This document shows positions 12,801 through 24,600 of a stretch of DNA of 64,000 nt, piece by piece. The notes below the pieces were generated by a model. The model saw nothing but the letters and a program-made list of their open reading frames with translations, did no database searches and had not been told where the DNA came from. The stretch covers positions 10,804,001 through 10,868,000 of the forward strand of contig JAUIMM010000534.1 in the NCBI GenBank assembly GCA_031769625.1, written 5' to 3'. Source of the DNA: Taudactylus pleione. Its lineage: Eukaryota; Chordata; Amphibia; Anura; Myobatrachidae. Position 1 is the first letter of the stretch, and each line of letters begins with the position of its first letter. A program made the position numbers and the translations under genes.

Positions 12801-15800
12801 TTCACAAGTACTGAATAGACTATGTCATTCAGAATGCTTACTTATGGTCTAAATATTAAGCATATACCATCTGCTGACAACAATTCTTTGTACATTAACT
12901 CTGCTAAAATTAATCTTTCATAGAGGGACGTATCGATGTACGGGGATCTGTTTCAGAAATTATGATTTTTTGTTCCTATAATAAGTGACATATACGTTGT
13001 GATTAAGTTACAACTAGCTGATGTGCTAACAGACTTTTGAGTTAGCTAACTGGACTGCTATTATGAGCTAAAGGTGCTGAGTTTTAGCAATTGGATGCAG
13101 TACAATTGAAATTATCAGGTGGTTCTTCTGATTATTTTCAGATAGATTTTGAACCAGTTGTGGAACCCAGTGTGTGTATTATCATATAAGCCAATTGAGC
13201 GCTTAATTGAATTTATCACTCTTAATTCGTATAGATAGAAGGTAACTTTATGTTCTATGTATGATTGTTATTTATGTTATATGTAACTGGCGTTTGTCTG
13301 TTGTTTGTACATCTTCTTACTTCTTAATTCATTAAAAGTTAAATTTTAACTATTTTTCATAGCAGTGCCCCCATGAAGGAGTCTTCTTTCTTTCTGGATC
13401 TTATAAAAAAAAAAAAAACACCTGGCGCATACTTGGGGACCCCTCCTGAGTCTATTTCGCTAGTTTAGAATTTTGTCCCCCAATCTTTTTTTTCGCCCCC
13501 AAAATTAAAGTACTTTTTTGGGGTTTCCTGTGATAGTTTTTTAAAAAATTTTGACACAGAATATCCAAGGGGTGCAGGGTGGTTTTTGGAAGTTTGTACC
13601 CCAAAACCCCAATTCTGCACTTTTTTTCGACACCTATTCATAGGTTATACTTTATCACTGGGTTCGAACCACTGACTTTCCGCACTGGCGAAAACTCGGA
13701 AGAATTGAATAAGGGGATAAGTCCAGATTGGCGATTGGCTTTTCGCCGGCAATTGAATATTGAATATAATTAGTCCTCAAGCCTCCTAATAGTTCATGTT
13801 TTGCACATACAACCTCGCTAATGCACAGGTGTATTAGTTACTAAAGCTAGGCACACACATGACAGATATGAGAAACAATACACAATTTTGATTTTCTTGT
13901 CTGAAAGAGGAAACGATCCTGAGAACATCAGATTTCCTGTGTAGACACTCAATTATCTGTTCCTTATGACCTAAAGATCATCAGAGGTGAAGTTTTTAAA
14001 TTAACTAGGTCAGTCAGATCATGTACACACTACACAATATGCACGATAATGCATCTTTTAAGCAGGATGGAAGCTCCAATCTTCCGATCTGACCATAAAA
14101 TAAGTGCTCATACATCTGTACACAGCATACAACTGTACAATTATAACTACCAGCCAATCAGTTTGACTGCCACGTTTTAATGGTGCATTAAAAACTAGAT
14201 ACATGCAGCCGTGGTGTCCGTCTTATGGAGTGAACACGGTGATGCAGATATATTGAGGAGGAGTGTGCAAGACACCTGATAGGACAGTGTGGATTTGGTG
14301 ATATACCTATAATATTTCTCTATTTAGTACAAGTCAAACCTTGAGACAAGTGTTTTAGTGGATGTTTTATAAATAAAACTTTTATGCACTATGGAGCGCC
14401 CCCTCTATGAGAGAGAGAGAGAGATATATATATATATATATATATATGTATATGTGTGTGTGTATGTATTAAATATATATATATATAAGCTCCAAACTTA
14501 CCTCCGTGCCAATAAAAGTTGGTCGAATATAGAGACTGGCAGTGGTAGATTTTGGAACCCAATCTCGCTCAAGGTCAATTAGTCTCCTCAGACACTCTAG
14601 AAGCTCGGCCTTGTCAAAGGACTGTAAATTAATAATAAATAATATCAGAAAAGGCTGAGCTCTTACAGTACCAATAACCTGTCAATTACAGCAGCGCTTC
14701 CAAAGAAACAGCAAATTTTCATATTAAAAATGCAATTCTCCTATGTAATTGATAAACAATTTTGGTACTGAAAGGGTTGTGACTGACACTCCAACCACAG
14801 CACAGCAAACATGGAAATATTGTAGGAATTTAATATATTTCCCTTGCCATTCAGTCTAGATCACAGCAGGGGCGGCGCTGCAGAGCAGCAACAATCACTG
14901 GGAAAATGGCGGCCAACGTTTTCCCGGTGACTCGCGCATGCGCAGTACTGCTGTCCCCTGGAAAACGGCACGGGCGCCATTTTCCCGTAGACCTGCGCAT
15001 GCGCAGTAGATTCTGGCTCTAAGCCAGAATCTATTGTGGCACCGCTAGAGGGAGGAGGGGGCCTGCATTGAATCTGCACACAGGTCCCCTCCTCTCTTAA
15101 AACAACCCTGGATCACAGGTTCTCAAACTCGGTCCTCAGGTCCCCAAACAGTGCATGTTTTCCAGGTCTCCTCTCAGAATCAAAAGTGAAATAAGTATGT
15201 GGAGCTTCTAAAATGTGTCAGTGAGCAATGAATATACCTGTGCACCTGCTTGGTGACCCTGAAAACGTAACCTGTGCGGGGTCCTGAGGACAGCGTTTGA
15301 GAACACTTGTCTAGATGCTCCAGAGTAAAGGTGAAATAACAGAAGAACAGGTTGCATGCCAGGTACAAAACGTATAATGACAAGTTATACAACTACAAGT
15401 TATGCTGTGTCCATGCCCTTTATACATCATCCCCTTCCTCAAAAACAAAGAAATGAGCCCCTAACACTTACTACAAGTTATTAGCCTGCACAACTTAGGA
15501 TCATCCGCAGTACAATGGACAGATTTAATACACCAAAGTATATTCTATGTGCGTATTCATGTCTTAAAATACACTTACAGGCAGACTGGATCTGAGTGCT
15601 GTCCGGTGCATTCTCTCCATGTTCAATGTGGGTCGAAAGAGACGAACTTGATTATCTTTTCCTCTGTAGGCTTTCATACCCTCAAACAGCTACAAGAAAA
15701 AGTTCAGAAGATATTAAGGATGTATATAGAAAGCTTGTAGTTCATTTTTTTCCCCATTTTAGGCTAATACAAATGTATTTTACTGTAATACAGTGGTCAG

Positions 15801-18583
15801 GACATTTAGGTATGGTGAGGCACCTTATTAAAACATACAGGATCCTAATTTCACATTATGCAGGTAATCAAAGTGGAGTGGGTGGGAAGCACCAGTGAGT
15901 TTCTCCATAGAGGCTCAATATTATATTCATCAAATCTACATGCAGACCAGCCTAGGAGACACAGAGTGATAACTCTGCAATCCTGTTCAGTATTCAACAA
16001 ACAAACAAAAACCAGCAGAACTGTTATAATGGGCCACAGTTTAGGATGTGCCATTTAAAACCCCTAGGCCAATTGTGGCACTTTCCCTATTATACCAGAG
16101 AGAAGCCTTAATTCACAGTTATAAACGCTAAACTTGTATGGTGAAGCCAGTCATGGCTTTTCAATGAATTATTATCAGATCTCTGTAAAATACACCACAA
16201 CACTGTCTAAACGTTACAAGTAACACAACTTCTGCATTATTATATATTAATAAGCTCTTAATGCAATCACGGAATGATCGTTATTAGTCCGCAGTGAGTA
16301 GATATTAGCACTTTGAGAACACCGTTATAGCAACTTACCTCAACAGAGTAGTGCAGGGCAGAGGAGGCAGGGTGAAGGGAAAGGTTTTGGAAGGGCTTAA
16401 TGTGGGGCTTACCCCAGCCTTTCTCATTGGTCCATTCTATTGTCAGCATGTGGTCTGTGAACGTTTTTCCGAATACTAAGTCTGCCACTGGCGGCTTCTC
16501 CTTCGGTTGTTTGTTTAATTCTATTTGCAGGTCGGAGGCCTGAGGTGAAAGATAAAATAAAGTTACACTATATGTACAACAGTACGGTAATAAAAACTGA
16601 CATATTTCTGTGGCTTAGACTCACTCACAAAATGTAACTTAAAGTGGTATGCCGCCATCAAACACCTGTACGTCTTTTTGTTTTGTTTAGCCTGTATAAC
16701 TTAATTTACTAAAAAAAAATGGTAATACAGGTTTTAATCAATCAAGGAACTAAAGCTGGGTACACACTGTACGATATAACAAACGATGTGACGGTGGTCC
16801 CAATTTCACTAAATCCCAGAACACACAATACACAGTATGCAATATTCCGAACGACAGCACGATATAGATCGTGTTTGGGGATTGTATCCAGTATATTGTT
16901 TCTTCTGTATTAGTCCCAAAAACCAAGTCTACACAAAAGGCTAAAACTAGGGAGCTGGCCTTTATCTCTAAATTTGGGATCGGTATGAATGACTGCCGGA
17001 CGAGAGCCCGGCAGTAGAAATCCCGACGCCGGCAGGCCGAATAGCGGAGATCCCGACGGAGGTGAGCAATTGTTCAACACCATTAAAATGTTGATACAAA
17101 AGTGTAAATCCTGTAACTAAACATGAGATTACTTGTTGAATCAATATAGTTCCATACTTATTAAAGGAAATACGTAGGATTAACCTTACAGGGGATCAAT
17201 TAGATTCATAGTTACGTAGGTTTTATTACCATCTGTCATTTCTGCTACTAAATACAGTGTGGCTATATTGAAGGTGTCCACTATTTAATATTGATATGTG
17301 ATTAACTAATATATCCCAGAATAAACATTTTAATGGTGTTGAACAATTGCTCACACTAAACAATCACATTAGATTCTAGAGGACTAATATATCCCAGAAT
17401 AAACATTTTAATGGTGTTGAACAATTGCTCACACTAAACAATCACATTAGATTCTAGAGGTTATCTAATAGATTCATCAAACGGGATTACATTTATTAAT
17501 ACCTTTTCTCATTGAATGAGATATGAGGCTAACAGATAATCGAGTATATATTTAATGTAGACAATAATAGACAACCTGAATATACTGACCTTACTGTACA
17601 TGATTATAATCATAATAAAGGTGATATAGTACTGTAAGTGATTATCTGGTCCATGTGCGAGACAACACTGGTTTTAAATCACATTGTACACTATTTTTAT
17701 TATAAAATTACAAAAATCAATATTTTGCTGAACTGATCTTAAAAATGAAATAAAGGTTATGTTTTATATTTAGTGGGGTTCACTCTTTTTTGATATAAGG
17801 ATATTTGAATATCAGTCCGTGAGTGCCCTTTATTGGGAATATCTGGCTCCTCTTTTTTGTTCATCAATGCTCATTTATATTCCCAGGAGCACCTCCCCTA
17901 TACAATACCATTAGATATTTACATGAATGATTGGGGAAGGATGATGGCTATATAAGGTCTGTATGGACTTTAATTTGCTCTCTTTAACTGGAATTCATCC
18001 CCCCAACTTTACATGGAGGGATAGGTTCAGAAAATTATGTCAACAGGAGATATACTGGACATTCCAACGTAACTCTTTATTCCCTAGTGAACTAAACGAA
18101 GCATTGGAATTAAATGTTATATTGTAACCTTGGGTATGTTTTGTGTCTTTCCCCTTCCCTACTTTCTGCTACCTTTACTGGTTCTTATTTATTTTTTATT
18201 TATTTAATTTTATACATTTTTTTTATAATTTCTTCTATTTAATATAAACAATAATATATTTTTTTGTAAATCCCTATTTTTACCTACTTCTGCCGGTAAA
18301 TGGTCTACGATTTGCTCATTGTCTAGTGAACTTATATAACTCCTTAGTACGTAAGGCGCTGCTGCGCTCCAGAGCCGATACCTGGTCTCTACACGACGTG
18401 ACACCACTATAACCTATGAGAGCTCAGACGGATGTAAACAAATATAGTGGGGATATTTTCTGTCACGATCGGACCTTGTACATTTTAAAGCAAGTGCGTT
18501 TTATGCAATTTTAGATTGTATTAGTTTGTATCTGTATATGGACTTGCCTCCTATTATATTTATAAACATACACACTCTTTGTA

Positions 18584-18626
<43 letters not shown>

Positions 18627-21600
18627 AATGATTACTGTAATTGGGCACACTTGAGGACTATTAAGCACTAATGAAAGGTACTACATAAAGGAGGATCTGC
18701 AGGCATACAGACACCTTGAAAAAGCTGCTTCTATGCTGTGAAACGCATTGGTGGTTTTACTCTGGCTATTGGCACTTGTCACTTTGGAAGCAAGCACCTT
18801 CCCATTCATTGGGGGTGTGGTATAAGAGATAGACAGTAATTAGTTAGACAATGTCTAGATAGACACCAGATTAGTCAATAGTCAGACAGGGAAAAAAGTT
18901 AGACACAAACAAAAGTCAGACACACTAAAGTTAGACATGAAGAAAGTTCGACAGGTATAAAAGGTCGACAGGGTCAAAAGTTCGACGTGAAAATGGTCGA
19001 CACAAAATGGTCGACAATCATTTTTTTTTTATTTTTAGCCCTAATCTTCACCCTAACCCTCCCTCCTGGTGCCTAACCCTAACCATCTGGGTAAGTGCCT
19101 AACCCTAACCGTGGGGGTAAGTGCATAACCCTAACACTCCAGTAAGTGCCTAACCCTAAAAAAAATAAAAAATATGTGTCGACCATTTTCATGTCGAACT
19201 TTTGACCCTGTTGACCTTTTATACCTGCCCAACATTTTACATGTCTAACTTTAGTGTGTCTTACTTTTGTCTGTGTCGAACTTTTATCCTTGTCTAACTA
19301 TTAACTGTCTAACATCTGGTGTCTATCAAGACATTGACTAATTAATTACTGTCTATCTATAGTCTGGAACCCATTCATTGGGACGCTGTCTGGATTTGGG
19401 ACTATGTGCAATATTTCCAGCAACTGGCTATTACGAGGCTCCATCGGCTTGCGTTGGAAAATCATTGACTGCGAGACCATCGCTAATTAAGGATCCCTCC
19501 AAGGTTTTATCACAGGCCAGTAAACCAAATAACATTTAAACTGGTTTTTTTTTGCCATCTAAAGACTTCCATCTGGTGCTTATTTATTGCTTCAGTTCTA
19601 CTATTCCAGTGCCTACAGGTTTTATACAACATATGCCTTTTTAGATTTATTATACATTATATACATCGATGTATGGATACATGTATTAATTTTTTGAATC
19701 CTTTCTTTATGTGCCTATACTAAGTAATGTTTTTTTATGTTTTTTATTATTACATTTCTATTGTACCATTTATCTTTAGCGCTGCTTATTGCTTTTACTC
19801 ATTGATACACAGGAGGCTGACTACTTCCATTTAGCAGCTGCTTGGAGCAGCGACACATGACGTCGCCCTTCACTATATATTTTTTATAGTTATTAGTCGT
19901 TAGGTCTGTGCTCAGCTTTAATCCCAATTATGAGTTATGCCTACTTACAGGTGCATTGTGCGGCAATACTTGAAAGCTACACATGAAGGGATACATCTCT
20001 ATGGAAAAGGAATCTGAGTGACTTTAACACCGGGGAAGATTTACACATCCAAGAAAATTGGGTGACTTAAAACATCCGAGAAAATGTAGTATGATGGAGC
20101 ATACACACGGTCAGATTTTTCTTCAGAGCTGAACGATAACGATTTAAAAAATCGTTCATATCTGAAGGAAAATCTGACATATCTGTCAGATGAACGATTT
20201 GAACGATGCGCGTTCCCGATGGTCAGATAACGATATCTGACATCTGATGTGTTTGCAGTCAGACTTGGACGATTCCATTCATTTTAATGCAGTCAAAAAT
20301 CGTTCAAATCTTTGGTAAAATCGTTCAATCGTTCATCTGACAGATCTGACAAATCTGACCGTGTGTATGCTCCATGACAGATACAAGCCGGTATTAATTG
20401 ATTTAGTTTTTTTTTGTTTTTTAAGTTTAGTTAGGTCTCATAGAAAATCTGAAACTTGAGGATGAGACAATAAAAATATCATTAGCTCAACTAAAGACAG
20501 GAACAGAAATATGCCACAAGTAGCCCTGTTGCCCTTGACTACAAAGTCATTCCTCACCTTAAATGTAGTACTTGCAGCTCTCCATGTGATACTCGGCCAA
20601 CTGCGCTGAGCCGATACTAGCTGTCTACCCAGAACCTATGAAATTCAAGTGCAAAGAAGAAATATTAGATATCATATTTATACACGTTTTATATTTGTAG
20701 CAGTTTTCAGTCCATTTCAAGTATAAAAGACCGGGGCTATGCCTCCCTAAAGTGGATCTCTAACATGATAGCAATGTGCCCTTTAGTATTACAGGTTGAG
20801 TCTCCCATATCCAAAATGCTTGGGACCAGGGGTATTTTGGATAACGGAATATTCCGTATTTTGGAATAATTGCATACCATAATGAAATATCTTGGGAATA
20901 GGGCCCAAATATACACACAGAATGCATTTATGTGTTATATACACCTTATACACACAGCCTGCTGGTCATTTTATACAATATATTCAATAATTTTGTGGCT
21001 CAAACAAAGTTTGTGTACAGAAATGAAATTCATTTATGTTTCATATACACCTTATACACACAGCCTATAGGTCATTTTATACAATATTTGTAATTATTTG
21101 TGCCTTAGACAAAGTTTGTGTACATTGAACCATCAAAACTCAAAGGTTTCATTATCTCAGTCATGCCAAAAAAATTTCGTATTTCGGAATATTTGGATAT
21201 GGGAGACTCAACCTGTACTTCAAACAGCTACAAGAAAAAGTTCAGAAGATATTAAGGATGTATATAGAAAGCTTGTAGTTCATTTTTTTCCCCATTTTAG
21301 GCTAATACAAATGTATTTTACTGTAATACAGTGGTCAGGACATTTAGGTATGGTGAGGCACCTTATTAAAACATACAGGATCCTAATTTCACATTATGCA
21401 GGTAATCAAAGTGGAGTGGGTGGGAAGCACCAGTGAGTTTCTCCATAGAGGCTCCTCCGGAAAATAGACACGCGCATAAATTTGCAAGAAAGTGGGTAAA
21501 AGTCTGAAGCGGCGCATCGTGCTAAAGTGTAAATGTTCCAAGTCCAGCTTCTCGCAACTTTTGTATCGGCGCTTTATTCTTTTAAAAAAAAAAAATGTTT

Positions 21601-24600
21601 TTGTTTATTTTAGATTTATTAATGGCTTAAATAACAAAGAGCCTATGAGGGAGTTCCTTTATTATATGGTGTTTATAAGTGTTTTTTGTGAAGTGTTACT
21701 AGTCTTGTGTCCTTCTGCACACCCAGGAACGCAACTAAAAATGCACCCAGACCCCCTCTCTAACTCAATTTAATAATCTTGCTCTTGTGAAACTGCTTCT
21801 GCACTTCCCAGCAAAACGTCGCCTAACGACCAGCGCAGACCTCGGCTGCACTGCACATATATTAATGCGCATTGGTGGCAAACTAAGTGTATTACATTAC
21901 CAAAGAGCAGGGCCAGTGCGTGAGTCCTAGACAACCCCCTGCACCCGCCCCCTCTTTCTCATAGATGAGAAGCTGCCAGCTGCTGCTCATAGCCTACGCT
22001 GTGGTGACAATCAAGACCCGAATGAAGGATATTTATGGGTGACATGTATCCAAGTGGAGAAGTTGTCCATAACAACCAATCAGCTTCTAACTAGCATTTT
22101 TCAAGTACATTCTATAAAATGATTGGTTGCTCTCCCACTTGTTCACTCTTTAGAAGACTTGATACATCTCCCCCTGTGGGGAGATGTATCTCTCTCTGAG
22201 GCTTAGTAAATAGACCCCGATGCTCTCATATCCCACACTGGAGTCTTTCTCTCTCCAGGTCCTAGTGAATAGAGTACCAACCAATCAGCTCCTGTCATTT
22301 TTCAAACAGCCTGTAAAGTGACAGGAGCTGATTGGTTGGTACTTCATCTCCAAGGCAGAAAGACATGCTCGTTCCTTGGCAGAGCTGCCCTAAATGGGGT
22401 CACTAGTAGCAGGGTCTCCAACATTAAAACAAATGTAGTTGTTTCAGAACTGCAATTACAGTATATGCCAGTGCAAATCTGGGGTTATTGTATCCACTAG
22501 CTCTTTAAATATGTGTAACAGCTTAGTACAGTATATGCGAGTTTAATACCAAATGGTCACCGCTGCTGGTGGTTTAAATACTACTTGAGGGATTTGTCCT
22601 GATTTTCCACAAAGGGATTAACAGGACTGCATTAATTATCATACTGGCAGAACACTGCGGTAATGTCCCACTGGCAGACAGGGTACAAAAGGCAAATGGC
22701 TGATTTGCATTCTGCAGATCTCAGCAAGAATAGTGGCCGTGAGAAGCAACCCCTGGCATCCAGGCCCCTCCTTCAAGGTGGGCTGTAATGGGACTGTCCC
22801 CCATCCGCACCAATCCCACAGCAGACTACCTTGATAGTTTGCTCAGAATACTGAACTCTGGACTTTAAGAGTTGACAGATAAACACTTCCCTATACAGAG
22901 TTATGTCCAGCAAACAGACCTGAGGCACTTCTCTTGGCATTATGTGGAGCTGATGGAGAGATGATAATGAAACAGTACCTACTGATCAGCCCGTGTATAA
23001 TATACAGCTTGCTTGCCATGTGAGGCTGCCAGGCATGGGGGTGAGTACTTCATTACATAGCATTGGATAGAATGTTAAGGCTTTGAGACAGTTCATGAGT
23101 AGCATAATTATGTTTTCTATATGACTATTAGGACATAAAATAAAATATATGAAATATCCAGTAACCTGCATCTGTTCTCTCATACGCTAGAAAAAATTAT
23201 ATATAGCATTTTCTCCCTAGAATTATTCAATGGGCTGATTTCTGCATCACGCTTTAAAGCTATTGAAACATTTTTTAAAAAGTACCTGCAGCATATGGAC
23301 CCATGTTGTCACTATATGTAAAATACAAACTACACAGCACTACAGCCAAAACCAGTGTGGGATGAATAACTCACATGGATGATGTCATCTACTTTGGTGG
23401 TCTCTATTATCTAATATTTATGGTCTCAAGTCCCATAGTAAACTGACCAGCTGCAGATCTAGGAAGATTTTACACTAGGGGTTAGATTTACTAAAGTGCG
23501 TGTTTTTTTAGAAGTGGAGACGTTGCCCATAGCAACCAATCAGATTCTACTTAACACTTATCTAGCACATTCTAGAATATAATGGCTAGAATCTGGTAGG
23601 TTGCTATGGGCAACATAGCCACTTCTAAAAACCTCGCACTTTAGTAACTAAACCCCTCGATCTTATTTATTTGGGGAAAGGGTGCACAAAAAAACACTGA
23701 CAAGCATAGCACTAAACTTCTGCCAGGTGATGTGGACAAACTTTATTCGTAAATACTGTTAGTAACAATATAAGGGAGCAGGTGAGAAGTGTTACTAGCA
23801 CTAGCAGTGGTGAATTTCCCATTAGGCACATGAGGCATGTGCCTAGGGGTGCCACTTGTTGGGGGGGGGGGGAGGGGAGGGGCACTTGGATGCTTGTTTT
23901 AGTACTATCAGTCCGAAATATACCAGCAACTACAACATCTTTCCACTCTACTGTACCATATGCCACCTTGAGTGTAGTATGAAGAGGTGGGGCATGCACA
24001 AGCCACCACTTTAAGTTGCCTTACTTATGAAATATGCATCTATAATTAAATATAAAACAACATGTCATAGTTCATGGCTTTTTTAATGATATTAAATTGC
24101 CAATCATCAAATGAGGGCTTATAACCAATGAAAATAATAAAATTCGGCAGAGGGGGCGGGCATTACTATTGTGCCTAGCTGCGCCCTAACACCTATATCC
24201 GCCCCTAGTTAGACAGACCGATCCGCTAGTCAGCATAAGGTCATCAAACTTTTCACCTCAAGGATTTATATTTTGTATGGATTCCAAAACTATTGAACAA
24301 GGCATCATTTGCTGTTCTGAGATCCTTACACTGTTTTGTAGATGTGCTAGTACTGTAGTTCTCTGAATGTTTTGTGGTAGTTTTTGTTTTCCTTCAAAAA
24401 TGGCTTTGATAAGTAGTACAGTTCAAATATCTTAATGACAAATGCAGTCATTAAAAATAGAAATCAGGATATAGATGTTTGGTAGCCCTGGCAGAGAGCC
24501 GCTGTGTCACAGTACGCAGCGGCTGTGCTAAAGTATACAAAAGCCACAGGAGGCGCCTTGTGTAAAAAGACGCTTACTGCAGGCTGTGATCTGATGCTGC

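Larger units (their letters stand above)
5514..13402 (+). mobile_element. Penelope-like retroelement with 2.48-kb inverted arms
   Basis: A PLE of the GIY-YIG endonuclease type. The plus-strand body from 8068 carries, in three successive frames, a basic N-terminal region, reverse transcriptase motifs ([38 protein letters not shown]) and a C-terminal endonuclease, followed by a 3' region to about 13402. A second, partial copy of the C-terminus and 3' region lies inverted at 5575-8057. The insert sits in intron 5 of BCAT2, opposite to the gene's sense, inside an older repeat, with A-rich sequence (ATAAAAAAA then CCT/CACCT) at both edges. PLEs are known to leave partial or inverted leading copies. 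Two frame breaks and an altered catalytic box suggest this copy is dead. Confidence 0.88.

Noticed and set aside
19040..19160. True telomeric repeat or chromosome end
   Set aside because: The words are irregular, about 120 bp in total and inside a MITE loop, with a gene intron on both sides.
21098..21436. 112-codon frame, also seen at 15596-15898, as a duplicated gene
   Set aside because: The shared part is intron 3 sequence plus 8 exon bases, with no protein family and no codon structure.
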